A stretch of DNA of 64,000 nucleotides from JAOAFT01 sp035390885 (GTDB lineage Bacteria > Bacteroidota > Ignavibacteria > UBA10030), in the NCBI GenBank assembly GCA_035390885.1, contig DAOOUW010000001.1, forward strand, positions 1 through 64,000, in the 5' to 3' direction. Shown in pieces: positions 36,196 to 45,681 of the stretch. The first letter of the stretch is position 1. Every line of letters starts with the position of its first letter. A model generated the notes under the pieces. It saw nothing but the letters and a program-made list of their open reading frames with translations, ran no database searches and was not told the DNA's origin. Both the position numbers and the translations under genes were made by a program.

Positions 36196-36927
36196 TTAAA
36201 GTGAAGAAGTTGTCTGAGAACGAACAAGCGAAACCATTTCTCGGACAGCTTCAGCAAGTCCAACATCTAACGCACGTACGATAATAGCATAGCCAATACT
36301 GACTTCCTGAATTTCAGGGATTTTTATAACAGGAATAATATTACTGTAATCCAATCCATGTCCTGCATTGACGCCCATCCCGAGTTGTGCGCCAAGTTTC
36401 GCAGCATTTTGAATTTGAACCAGATGCCGTTGCAGTTCCGCTTCACCGATTGCGTCGGCATATTCGCCGGTATGAAGTTCAATCATGTCAGTTCCCGTCG
36501 CTGCTGATGCGCGGATTTGTTCCTCCAGCGGATCGATGAAGAGACTAACAAGAATACCATGCTGATGGAATCGTTCGACAACGCGGGAGTAAAAATCCTG
36601 TTGACTTGCTATATCAATTCCATCCTCGGTTGTCAATTCCTGTCGTCGTTCAGGCACAAGGGTTACAAGATCGGGCTTCACCTGACACGCAATCGAGATA
36701 ATTTCTTCAGTTGCAGCCATTTCAAGATCGAGTTTTGTTGTAATTGAAGCACGGAGGCGTCGCACATCCTCATCTTTGATGTGACGGCGATCTTCCCGCA
36801 AGTGACACACAATGCCTTCGGCGCCTGCGCTTTCGCACACACGAGCTTTCTCTGCTGGATCTGGTTGAGCTCCGCCTCGAGCATTTCGAATTGTTGCAAT
36901 ATGATCAATGTTTACAGATAAGTGCAT
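36196..36927 (-). CDS. pdxJ: Pyridoxine 5'-phosphate synthase
   Basis: Condenses 1-deoxyxylulose 5-phosphate with aminoacetone phosphate in PLP synthesis. It is 243 aa from ATG 36927 (family N-terminus MHLSVNIDHIATIRNARGG); a longer frame to 37074 is non-homologous and rejected. Motifs: CHLREDRRHI, LDLEMA, LVPERRQELTTEDG, SLFIDP, IELHTGEYA, GMGVNAGHGLDY. Full length. First gene of a unit with DUF1207 and DUF2279. Confidence 0.96.
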   Translation of the reverse strand: MHLSVNIDHIATIRNARGGAQPDPAEKARVCESAGAEGIVCHLREDRRHIKDEDVRRLRASITTKLDLEMAATEEIISIACQVKPDLVTLVPERRQELTTEDGIDIASQQDFYSRVVERFHQHGILVSLFIDPLEEQIRASAATGTDMIELHTGEYADAIGEAELQRHLVQIQNAAKLGAQLGMGVNAGHGLDYSNIIPVIKIPEIQEVSIGYAIIVRALDVGLAEAVREMVSLVRSQTTSSL

Positions 36928-37162
36928 AAATTTTTTTCTCTCTTTCTTACTTCTATAATCAAATATAAAAAAGAAAGTATAAAGATGGTGAATTATTCTT
37001 TGCTTTGTAGATCCATTTACAGAATTGAAAATCCGACGATCCTCAAAATCAAAAAATTGCGTATTCATTTTCATTCTCGTAACTTGAAGAAGTTCGGACG
37101 TAACTTTTTATTCGATAAATCGTAGATTTCATTAGAACTTTTCAATAGAAGGAGCTACACTG

Positions 37163-38821
37163 ATGAAAAAGAATTTGATAGGGCTACTCGTGTTTGCTTT
37201 GTTTCCTGCTTCGGTTATCTTTGCACAAGAACCAAGCGCAACAATTTCCATCGAAAATGTTGGCATTGCGGGAACGATGCTTCCTCATATCGCTAAACAA
37301 TTACTTTATGACTCATTGAACTTCAGTAACATTGATACATCCATTGCAGGAGAAGACAGTAGTAGTTACACCATTGAAGATGAAAATGAAATCGAAGAAG
37401 CGGATGAAATTATTGACGATACAACGATTGCTGAAAATGCAGTGATCAAAAGTTCTATCATTGTAAAGAATGGAACATTGAAAGTCGCAGGTACTATCAA
37501 GGGAAATGCAACAGTCATCGATGGTGATTTAGTAGTGCTCTCCACAGGCACAATCGAAGGCGATGCTCACGTCGTAAACGGAAAGATACAAAAAGAGCCT
37601 GGAGGAAAAATTCAAGGGTTCGAAGACATTCGTACACAAAATATATCCAAACGGCTTGCTCAACGATGGCTATTCCATCCGAATCATTCCTTCGATGTGC
37701 CGTGGAATGAAGAAATAACCGACTTCGATCAATTCATCTTCCGATACAACAGAGTTGAAAGTGTTTTTTTAGGATTGGGTTCTGATAAAAAATATTACTG
37801 GGATGGGCATCGCTGGTGGAATGCCTATGGATTTGTTGGATGGGGATTCAAATCACATAAGTGGCGTGGCACGCTCGGTCTCAGTCGTCAATTTCATTTC
37901 CGTTCAGAAAATCGCGATGGGATTTTTGACATTGGATTAGAAGGATATAGTTTAACTGATACAAAAGATCGATGGATCATTTCACAAATTGAAAATACAC
38001 TCTCATCGTTGTTTCTGCACGAAGACTTTAGAGATTATTTCCAGCGCGAGGGATTCACAGTGTACGCAGGGCATTACCTGTATTCGGATAGATTCAAAAG
38101 CGAGATAAAGCTTTCTTACGCATCAGATGATTATGAATCAATGGAGAACAGGGTTGATTGGGCTTTCTTCGGCGGGAAAAAAAGTTTTAGAGAAAATCCT
38201 GCTATTGATGCGGGGCGAATTCACAGCTTTATTCTTAGCGGTGGACTAACTACAGTAAAGAAAACAAGCAAAGGACGCGACGGCTGGCAACTCTATGCTT
38301 CCAGAGAGATTGCCCGTAAAGCGTTGGGTAGCGAATTTGGATTCAATCACTATATGCTCGATGTGAGTACTTTTCAACCCTTCGATTACTACGAGAATAT
38401 CAATGCTCGGCTGCGCATTGGCACTGCAGATGGAAATGTACCACAGCAGAAAATTTTTGAACTAGGCGGATTGGGTTCGCTCAACGCTTTTCCATTTAAA
38501 TCTTATGCTGGAAACAGAATGCTTCTTCTCAATCTTGAATTTATTCTCAGTGGAGAAATTCTGGGTGATCTTGATTTCTTTCCATCATGGCTTTTTGACC
38601 ATGTAATTTTAATTGCTATATCCGATGCAGGATGGATAAAGGATGCGCCTACTTCAGCGACGCCAATCGAAGGATTTGGTGATTTTGTATTTAAGGATGT
38701 AAAGCATGATTTTGGAATTGCATTGGGAAATCGGTCAGGCTCTTACCGACTTGGCATAGCATGGCGTACAGATTGCGCAGCGCCAGCTCAATTGATTTTG
38801 AGAGTGCAACGACCATTCTAA
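37163..38821 (+). CDS. Bactofilin-like domain fused to an outer-membrane beta-barrel
   Basis: A 552-aa protein with a signal peptide (1-21) and an acidic linker (about 55-85). A short beta-helix (about 85-150) reads VIKSSIIVKNGTLKVAGTIK, GNATVIDGDLVVLSTGTIEG and GDAHVVNGKI, the polymer-forming (DUF583/bactofilin-like) repeat. The C-terminal 350 residues look like an Omp85/surface-antigen barrel (GGLGSLNAFPFKSYAGNRML, LLNLEF, ISDAGWI) with a terminal Phe. The fusion would hang a small self-associating or cell-wall-contacting module on the periplasmic side of a barrel. No POTRA domain is evident. Function unknown. Confidence 0.72.
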   Translation: MKKNLIGLLVFALFPASVIFAQEPSATISIENVGIAGTMLPHIAKQLLYDSLNFSNIDTSIAGEDSSSYTIEDENEIEEADEIIDDTTIAENAVIKSSIIVKNGTLKVAGTIKGNATVIDGDLVVLSTGTIEGDAHVVNGKIQKEPGGKIQGFEDIRTQNISKRLAQRWLFHPNHSFDVPWNEEITDFDQFIFRYNRVESVFLGLGSDKKYYWDGHRWWNAYGFVGWGFKSHKWRGTLGLSRQFHFRSENRDGIFDIGLEGYSLTDTKDRWIISQIENTLSSLFLHEDFRDYFQREGFTVYAGHYLYSDRFKSEIKLSYASDDYESMENRVDWAFFGGKKSFRENPAIDAGRIHSFILSGGLTTVKKTSKGRDGWQLYASREIARKALGSEFGFNHYMLDVSTFQPFDYYENINARLRIGTADGNVPQQKIFELGGLGSLNAFPFKSYAGNRMLLLNLEFILSGEILGDLDFFPSWLFDHVILIAISDAGWIKDAPTSATPIEGFGDFVFKDVKHDFGIALGNRSGSYRLGIAWRTDCAAPAQLILRVQRPF

Positions 38822-39038
38822 TAAATAAAAAACAAATGCAAAAGCAGAAATAACTTGACTTAAAGGATGAGTTAAAAATTTGAGAATCCTTTAATGTCTC
38901 ACGCAAGCAAATTGCGCAAATCAAAGCAGATTAGAAGTAGTAAATCGGTTAATTTCCATATATTGCAAGAGGTTGTTGCTGAGAACAACTTCTTACTTCA
39001 TCTGAGCTGTCATCTCTATGACGTTATCAACCATTATA

Positions 39039-40175
39039 TTAATTCTGTGGTGATAACTTTGAAAGATCGATGTTGATAGAGCGCCCCTCTTTCGGTAAGT
39101 AATAGTATAGCATATTCGGATAGCTATCAAAAACTAATATCTTCCCATCTTGTGGAAGATTAAGTTTTTGTACGAACTTCCCTGTTGCGCTCTCGTATAT
39201 CCATATCTTTCCTAAACCAACTCTTATCCAAGTATATTGATCTGGATGAGTATACTCTATTTCCTCTAAAACAATATACCGACCATCACCAGAAAAATAT
39301 TTATCAGAATTGTATTGAAAAGGAAATACAGATACTATACTGTCCTTTTCAATATCGTAAACGAAGGTAAATAATCTCTTATCCTCCGAACTATCATTAG
39401 AATAACGACATGATAAGAGGTACTTCCCTGCTTTGCTATCCCTTAAAATTTTATATTTCGTTGGAAGTCCTACTTCCGTTATCTTTTTCCTCTTTATAAT
39501 CTTTCTCTCATCTATAGAAAATATCCCTATCTCCTTCTCGTCCTGATAATCCCATAGTTCAACGTACAACTTCGAGCCATCTTCAGACACTGTCGACGTC
39601 TGCGCTAACCAGCTCTCATCAATATGAAATGTATCCTTCAAGGCAAATGTCGAAGCATCATAAATACCTACACGTAAATAATCTTTACCCCATGAGCCCA
39701 GATCAAAATACACACTCCATACCACATAAAACTCATTCCGATGCTTATTATATATTACTCCATCGTGGACTCTCTTCCTTCGATATTCAGGCGAAGAATC
39801 TTGCACATAGGATCCTGTATCAGGAAACTCATGCCATACAGATGGATTATCCGCCTTGAATACATCCAATAATAACCAATTGTCTGCAACGCCTTCCCAA
39901 GGGGGCAAACGCATTTGTTTGGGACCTTTATCAATCCAACAATAGATCCATTGTTGCTCTGAATCCCAATCAATCTCCCTTATATCTCGGCTATCCCCAT
40001 TCTCATATTTGATCGTATCATGGTAAAATAACTCCTTCTGACCCGTCTGTAAATTTACTCGCCAAAGTAATGTACAATCTTCATTCTCTAACATCTTATA
40101 AAAATAATACGGTTGACTAAAAATATTACTCGTAAAAATTATTACGAATACAAAAATCGTTCTTATTACTTTCAT
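39039..40175 (-). CDS. Secreted beta-propeller-like protein, unknown function
   Basis: A 378-aa protein with a signal peptide (VIRTIFVFVIIFTSNIFSQ). The remainder is a series of four-strand-like units with D.....I..W and (F/Y)..D repeats (TGQKELFYHD, REIDWDSEQQWIYCW, VSEDGSKLYVEL, FSGDGRYIVLEE, IWIYESATGKFV), suggesting a six- or seven-bladed propeller. No catalytic motif. ATG 40175 is preferred (AAGGGA upstream, signal peptide directly after) over 40205. It is monocistronic. Confidence 0.65.
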   Translation of the reverse strand: MKVIRTIFVFVIIFTSNIFSQPYYFYKMLENEDCTLLWRVNLQTGQKELFYHDTIKYENGDSRDIREIDWDSEQQWIYCWIDKGPKQMRLPPWEGVADNWLLLDVFKADNPSVWHEFPDTGSYVQDSSPEYRRKRVHDGVIYNKHRNEFYVVWSVYFDLGSWGKDYLRVGIYDASTFALKDTFHIDESWLAQTSTVSEDGSKLYVELWDYQDEKEIGIFSIDERKIIKRKKITEVGLPTKYKILRDSKAGKYLLSCRYSNDSSEDKRLFTFVYDIEKDSIVSVFPFQYNSDKYFSGDGRYIVLEEIEYTHPDQYTWIRVGLGKIWIYESATGKFVQKLNLPQDGKILVFDSYPNMLYYYLPKEGRSINIDLSKLSPQN

Positions 40176-40357
40176 CGCTTGTCCCTTTCTTCTTTTTCTC
40201 CCCACTCGTTTGGGAAAAGAGCCTTCACCCGTATTTTACAACAAAGAGAGATAGAATATCAAGAGAAATTTTTCAAGAATTTTACTGTAAAGAAAATAAG
40301 CTACGCAATTATAAATAGTTGCACCTTATTTGTGCAAATCTGTGACATCAGTTATTA

Positions 40358-40589
40358 AACCCAGATTATGCAATAACGATAGTAATAGAAGTATAAAATG
40401 AAGTAAAACAATAGAATAGGCAAAAAAATAACACACCCCCAGCCTCTCTACAAGAGGAGAATTTTGTAGCGTGGCTTCGATACGGACTGATGTCCACGTC
40501 AGCCACCGTCAGGGAATCGGTTGCCGAAATGCTCGAAGAGCGTATCGAGGCAACAGCCTTTGTAAGTTTCTAATGCATAATTTTGGATT
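40358..40589 (+). repeat. Dispersed BIME-like element, copy D (long subtype) with TIRs
   Basis: 232 bp in the 456-bp region between the propeller gene start and uvrA end. Left end AACCCAGATTATGCA, right end TGCATAATTTTGGATT. The core is GCTTCGATACGGACTG, CAGCCACCGTC, CGGTTGCCGA, GCGTATCGAGGCAAC. An internal ACACACCCCCAGCCTCTCT segment is shared with copy B. Flanks 40206-40357 and 40590-40661 show no gene. Confidence 0.75.
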
Positions 40590-40661
40590 ATCATGATGCA
40601 CTCTTTGCCGATTCGATAGATAATCGTGTGCTGACAAAGAAAAATACACTATTTGAAATTT

Positions 40662-43532
40662 TTATTTTCCACTTTCCAGAATTTCCTTCAGATATTTCCC
40701 AGTGTAGGATTTTTTCTCACGTGCAACATCTTCTGGCGTTCCCGCTGCCACAATCTGTCCGCCTTCTTTTCCACCTTCTGGTCCAAGATCAATAATCCAG
40801 TCTGCTGCTTTAACGACATCAAGATTGTGTTCGATTACGATTACAGTATTCCCTTTATCCACTAACTTATTCAGGATAGTTAAAAGATAACGAATATCCT
40901 CGAAGTGCAATCCTGTCGTCGGTTCATCGAGGAGGTAAATTGTTGTGCCAGAGCCGCCTTTCACAAGTTCTGTTGCAAGTTTCACTCGCTGCGCCTCTCC
41001 GCCGGAAAGTGTCGTTGCTTGCTGTCCTAACCGAATATATCCTAATCCGACATCGGCAAGCGTTCGAAGATAACGATAAATCCGTGGGTAATCCGTAAAC
41101 AACATCATTGTTTCTTCAACAGTCATTTCGAGAATATCCGAAATTGATTTCCCTTTGAATCGCACTTCGAGCGTTTCCCGATTGTACCGCTTGCCGCCGC
41201 AAATATCGCACGGAACGTACACGTCGGGAAGAAAACTCATCTCGATTTTTTTTACTCCAGCGCCTTCGCACGCTTCGCACCTGCCGCCTTTGACGTTGAA
41301 ACTAAATCGTCCTTGCTTGTATCCACGAAGTTGAGCTTCCGGCAATTGTGCAAAGAGATTCCGGATATCTGTAAAGACTCCAGTGTATGTCGCTGGATTC
41401 GATCTCGGCGTTCGACCAATGGGGGATTGATCGATATTGACCACCTTGTTGATGTTTTTCAATCCATCAATTGAATCGTATTGCAATGGAACGGTCAACG
41501 AACCATAACAATAATTTGCAAGAATTGGGTAGAGCGTATCATTGATAAGGGTTGATTTCCCCGAACCGCTAACGCCTGTGATGCAAATAAATGTACCAAG
41601 TGGAAAATCAACAGTAATATGCTGAAGATTATTTCCCGAAGCGCCGCGAAGAATCAATCGCTTTCCATTCCCTTTCCGGCGTTCAGGTGGAATGGAAAGA
41701 GATCGTTCACCTTTCAAATATTCTAGCGTCAGTGATTTGGGTTTGTGATTATTATTCTTACTTTCGGTATGTGGCTGAAGCAATTCTCTCGGTGTTCCAG
41801 ATGTAATCACAAAACCGCCATGCTCGCCTGCTCCCGGCCCAAGATCGATGAGGTAATCCGAGTCGAGCATCATTTCTCTGTCGTGTTCAACGACAATTAT
41901 TGTATTCCCTAAATCCCGCAGCGCTTTTAGCGACTCAATGAGTTTGATATTATCGTGCTGATGAAGTCCGATGCTTGGCTCATCCAGCACATACAGCACT
42001 CCGACTAAGTGACTACCAATTTGCGTTGCCAATCGAATGCGCTGACTTTCACCGCCAGAAAGCGTGTATGCGGGTCTATTTAAGGTGAGGTAATGCAATC
42101 CGACATTTAAAAGAAATTGCAATCGTTGTGTAATTTCTTTGAGCGCTGGCTCTGCAATGATATGTTGCCGTTCGCTCAACTGAATTTGTTTGAAGAAAGG
42201 AAGCGCTTCGTCTATTGGAAGATTGACAATTTCAGTGATTGAGGTTTTCTTTCCAGTTTTCTGATCCTCTAACTTTATCGCTAAACTTTCTTTTCGTAAC
42301 CGACCTCCATGACAATCCGGACAAGTTTTTGTTGCCATGAATGCTTCGATTTGTTGACGTACTTTTTGAGATGAAGTATTCCGATAAATAGAATCGAGAA
42401 TTTTAATTATTCCCTCAAAGCGATGTCGATAGTGTGATATTTTATTATTGCTTTCGTAAGACATTCGAATAAGCTCGTCGCCAGTTCCATAGAGAAGCGC
42501 ATTCCACACTTTTGGGCTCAGTTCTTTTAATGGCGTATCGAATGTAAATTTATAAGCTTCTGCAAATCCCTGTAGTTGGTCGAATATCCATGTCCGTCGC
42601 GGTTTTCCGAAAGGTACAAGCGCGCCCTTTTTAATAGACAATGAACGATCAGGAATAATTCGCTCGATATCGTACTGTTTTATCTCTCCCAATCCTTCAC
42701 AGGTTGGGCAATATCCGGTTGGCGTATTGAATGAAAACGAAAGAGGCGATGGTTCATCGTAACTAATGCCGCATTCGCTGCAAGCGTACAACCGACTGAA
42801 GAGATGGTCGCTCTTTCCGTCGTGAACAATTAAAACGCCGTTGCCGAATTGTAGCGCCGTTTCAACAGAGCCTGCAATCCGACTGCGCTGGTTGGATTTT
42901 ATAACAATTCTGTCGATAACGATTTCGATGGTATGAACTTTATAGCGATCGAGCTTCATCCCTTTTTCAATTTCTCGAAAATTGCCATCGACGCGCACTC
43001 GAAGGAATCCATCTTTCAAAATCTTTTGAAAAAGTTCTTTATAATGACCTTTTCTGGCTTTGACAACTGGAGCAAGAATCTGAATTTTGCTATTTGGTGG
43101 GAAGCTCATAATAGCTTCGATAATCTGATCGACGGATTGTCGTTGCACTTTTCTACCACACTGAACGCAGAATTGCGTACCGACGCGAGCAAAGAGAAGT
43201 CGTAAGTAGTCGTAGATTTCTGTTACAGTTCCAACGGTTGAACGAGGATTCGAGCTAACGGTTTTTTGTTCGATGGAAATTGCAGGACTGAGTCCATCAA
43301 TGCGATCGCAATCCGGACGCTCCATCATATCCAGAAATTGTCGAGCATAGGCAGAGAGACTTTCTACGTAACGGCGCTGTCCTTCTGCATAAATTGTATC
43401 GAACGCAAGACTCGATTTCCCAGACCCAGAGATGCCCGTTACAACAGTTAAAGTATTGCGCGGAATATCAACATCGATGTTCTTGAGGTTGTGAACCCGC
43501 GCCCCACGTACGATGATTTTTTGCTCAGTCAT
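40662..43532 (-). CDS. uvrA: UvrABC excinuclease subunit A
   Basis: ABC-type ATPase that scans DNA for bulky damage and loads UvrB. It is 956 aa, full length. The first Walker A is GISGSGKSSLAFDT (about 33-46), the second GVSGSGKSTLINDT. There are two ABC signatures (TLSGGESQRIRLA and TLSGGEAQRVKLA) and three zinc modules, including CSECGISYDEP...CPTC and CEACEGAG...CDIC. The upstream region holds no AYGACA-N4-TGTCRT palindrome, so I see no sign that it belongs to the repressor regulon at 26140. Confidence 0.98.
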   Translation of the reverse strand: MTEQKIIVRGARVHNLKNIDVDIPRNTLTVVTGISGSGKSSLAFDTIYAEGQRRYVESLSAYARQFLDMMERPDCDRIDGLSPAISIEQKTVSSNPRSTVGTVTEIYDYLRLLFARVGTQFCVQCGRKVQRQSVDQIIEAIMSFPPNSKIQILAPVVKARKGHYKELFQKILKDGFLRVRVDGNFREIEKGMKLDRYKVHTIEIVIDRIVIKSNQRSRIAGSVETALQFGNGVLIVHDGKSDHLFSRLYACSECGISYDEPSPLSFSFNTPTGYCPTCEGLGEIKQYDIERIIPDRSLSIKKGALVPFGKPRRTWIFDQLQGFAEAYKFTFDTPLKELSPKVWNALLYGTGDELIRMSYESNNKISHYRHRFEGIIKILDSIYRNTSSQKVRQQIEAFMATKTCPDCHGGRLRKESLAIKLEDQKTGKKTSITEIVNLPIDEALPFFKQIQLSERQHIIAEPALKEITQRLQFLLNVGLHYLTLNRPAYTLSGGESQRIRLATQIGSHLVGVLYVLDEPSIGLHQHDNIKLIESLKALRDLGNTIIVVEHDREMMLDSDYLIDLGPGAGEHGGFVITSGTPRELLQPHTESKNNNHKPKSLTLEYLKGERSLSIPPERRKGNGKRLILRGASGNNLQHITVDFPLGTFICITGVSGSGKSTLINDTLYPILANYCYGSLTVPLQYDSIDGLKNINKVVNIDQSPIGRTPRSNPATYTGVFTDIRNLFAQLPEAQLRGYKQGRFSFNVKGGRCEACEGAGVKKIEMSFLPDVYVPCDICGGKRYNRETLEVRFKGKSISDILEMTVEETMMLFTDYPRIYRYLRTLADVGLGYIRLGQQATTLSGGEAQRVKLATELVKGGSGTTIYLLDEPTTGLHFEDIRYLLTILNKLVDKGNTVIVIEHNLDVVKAADWIIDLGPEGGKEGGQIVAAGTPEDVAREKKSYTGKYLKEILESGK

Positions 43533-43613
43533 AAATCAGAATTATAATGTAAAAGGTGTTCGATAGAAAAACAACGTTAAGAAAGAAAAATTTTTTGAAA
43601 GAAAAGGAAACTA

Positions 43614-43702
43614 AAATGGTAGATTCGATACGGACTGCCGTCCACCTCAGCAACCGCCGGAGGTTCGGTTGCCGAGTAGCTCGAAAAGCGTATCGAGGCA
43701 AC
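43614..43702 (+). repeat. Dispersed BIME-like element, copy E (core only)
   Basis: About 90 bp upstream of uvrA: TTCGATACGGACTGCCGTCC, CTCAGCAACCG paired with CGGTTGCCGAG, and GCGTATCGAGGCAAC. No TIRs. This shows that the palindromic core is the conserved unit. Confidence 0.65.
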
Positions 43703-43737
43703 GAATTATATTAAGGGGAAACCGGCCTTAGAAAAAT

Positions 43738-43851
43738 ATGGAAGTAAAACGAGGCGAACGAAGCGTCCTCGCAAAATTCTGTTTGAGTCTTGCGCTTCTT
43801 AACGAGACGAGTTTATTTTGTGCAACGAAGTGAGTCGAAGTTTTACCCATA
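43738..43851. repeat. Imperfect inverted-repeat element
   Basis: About 114 bp bounded by ATGGAAGTAAAAC on the left and GTTTTACCCAT on the right (imperfect inverted ends), with GCGAACGAAGCG and CAACGAAGTGAGTCGAAG inside. It is not related to the BIME-like core. No second copy was seen in the window. The rest of 43533-43915 outside copy E shows no gene. Confidence 0.35.
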
Positions 43852-43915
43852 GTTTTCTTCAGTCTTGAACTTTTAAAATGCTTTATCGCAAGAACAGAAT
43901 TCTTACAACAACCTC

Positions 43916-44893
43916 TTACAAATAATCCTCTTTCTTAAGAATGCCTTTGACAGCTTTTCCATCCAGATATGATTTTACATTCTGAACAGCTTCTTTCACG
44001 GCGGTCAGAAAGGCATCAGGTACTATGGCAGAGTTATGAGGAGTTCCTATGACATTTGGAAGTTCGAGGAACGGATAATTCATCTCGAATTTTCCATGCC
44101 TGAAAGGCTCTACCCACCATGCATCAATCCCTGCTTTGAATTTAGGGTGAGTTTTCAAAAATTCATAGAAAGCTTTTTCATCTATAATTTCTCCTCTTGC
44201 AACATTGACCAGAATGGCATCATCTTTCATCCACGAAAGTTCTTGTTGGCCGATAAGATTTTTCGTAGCCTTCGTAAGCGCCATCGAGATAACGATGATA
44301 TCAGCGTTATTCAATACATACTTCAAATCTTTCGTTGTTCCGATAAACTCAACTGCTTCATCAGTTCTTCCGCTTGTATTGATTGCAAATATTCTACAAC
44401 CGAACGCCCTCATTAAATTAGCGGTTGCTTTGCCAATTCCACCAAATCCAAGAATTGCACAAATAGCGCCTTTCACCGATTTTGTAGCGGTGAACTGATC
44501 AAAATTGCCAGCTTTCAATTTGTTGTGTCCGCCTCGCAGATCCTTTGCCAACGCCAGAACCATTGCCATGACATGCTCAGCCATCGGAGTTGCATAAGCG
44601 CCTACATTTCCTGTAATTGCAAAACCCATATTGAAGAGTTCAGCGGGAAGGTGATCGCCGCCCGCCGAAATTAACTGCATCAACTTTGCTTTCTTCAAAA
44701 GTTGATATTCCGACGCAGCAAATTCTAAACGTGGATTCCACGCTAAGATAATCTCGGCATTCTCTATTACCGACTTCCGATCTTTTCCATCCTCAAGATA
44801 TGATATTGTACAGCGGTCTTTCAAACCATCTTCAATAAGTTGTTTCTGTTTTGCATCGGGTTTAAAGCTAATGAGAAGATTTATGCGTTCCAT
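43916..44893 (-). CDS. D-isomer-specific 2-hydroxyacid dehydrogenase
   Basis: A 325-aa NAD(P)-dependent oxidoreductase. The Rossmann motif is ILGFGGIGKATANLMRAFG (about 146-164). Catalytic Arg is in NVARGEIID, and the His is in TPHNSA near the C-terminus. YATPMAEHVMAM and the LMQLISAGGDHL block fit the formate/glycerate dehydrogenase family. The substrate cannot be assigned. It is monocistronic, with about 245 bp on its upstream side in which no gene was seen. Confidence 0.9.
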   Translation of the reverse strand: MERINLLISFKPDAKQKQLIEDGLKDRCTISYLEDGKDRKSVIENAEIILAWNPRLEFAASEYQLLKKAKLMQLISAGGDHLPAELFNMGFAITGNVGAYATPMAEHVMAMVLALAKDLRGGHNKLKAGNFDQFTATKSVKGAICAILGFGGIGKATANLMRAFGCRIFAINTSGRTDEAVEFIGTTKDLKYVLNNADIIVISMALTKATKNLIGQQELSWMKDDAILVNVARGEIIDEKAFYEFLKTHPKFKAGIDAWWVEPFRHGKFEMNYPFLELPNVIGTPHNSAIVPDAFLTAVKEAVQNVKSYLDGKAVKGILKKEDYL

Positions 44894-45138
44894 ACTTTAC
44901 TCTTCATTCAAAAATGTTCATTCTATTATTTCTACGATTTTCAAGGATATGAGAGATTTATTTAAATTATACCCAGTACTCTACAGCGCTGATTTAAATT
45001 TAGCTCAAATTATCTTTAGAAGCCGAGAAAATTTTTTCAAGCTGGAACGTTTGAGGACGAGACAATTCTCTTGAAAAAAAGACGGGAAATAAACTCTTCT
45101 GGCTTTTAAAAACAGAAGTCGAGCATCAAACAAATAAT

Positions 45139-45681
45139 CTATTTTTTCTTGTTGGTAATTCCGTAAGCAAGAAGGCTTCCTACCATCGAGAATATCGGAT
45201 ACGCAATCAAAGAGACAACAAGCTCGCGGAGAAATAGTCCAAAAGTTACACCTTGCGACATTGCTTCCTCAAATTGTTGAAGCGATTCATCGAATGCACC
45301 TGGTGGAATTGCGCCATTCGATTCTAAATTTGCAATGAGTCTAACAAGGATTGAGTGGAGAAATTCATTCTCGATAGGACCGATAATGAGAAGAACAAGA
45401 CTACTAAGTACCGAGCCAATCACAGCTCCAACGATGCCTGATAGAATCCCAAGTATAAGAGCATCCGATGATTCAAAGAGATAAGACTGATGGCGATCGA
45501 GTTCTTTTTTGTAGAGGACTACTGCAACTGCGCCGCCTGCCATCACTCCTGCACAGCAGCAACAGTTAACGATGCTTAATACTGGTAAACCGGAGAGTAA
45601 TCCAATTACAAGTCCACCGAGAAGAACAGAATTAAGTTTTTTTGGTTTTTCATACTCATCATAGAAAGGTTCTTGTTCCAT
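45139..45681 (-). CDS. Small membrane protein with CCCC motif
   Basis: 180 aa from ATG 45681, which overlaps the stop of the DUF2085 gene (TAATG). An N-terminal acidic tail MEQEPFYDEYEKPKKLN is followed by a hydrophobic segment with NCCCCAGVMAGGAVAVVLY, then helices about 75-105 and 150-175. The arrangement resembles DUF4199/DUF5518-type small membrane proteins, but no family is certain. The four consecutive Cys next to a glycine-rich helix are notable. It is coupled to DUF2085. Confidence 0.6.
   Translation of the reverse strand: MEQEPFYDEYEKPKKLNSVLLGGLVIGLLSGLPVLSIVNCCCCAGVMAGGAVAVVLYKKELDRHQSYLFESSDALILGILSGIVGAVIGSVLSSLVLLIIGPIENEFLHSILVRLIANLESNGAIPPGAFDESLQQFEEAMSQGVTFGLFLRELVVSLIAYPIFSMVGSLLAYGITNKKK

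Noticed and set aside
36928..37074. Extended N-terminus of PdxJ
   Set aside because: The extra 49 residues have no family counterpart; the ATG at 36927 begins exactly at the conserved N-terminus.
40662..43532. uvrA as a member of the AYGACA-N4-TGTCRT regulon
   Set aside because: No matching palindrome found in the region upstream of its start.
28733..43702. Repeats as a CRISPR array
   Set aside because: Copies are kilobases apart, vary in length and orientation, and have no regular spacers or cas genes nearby.
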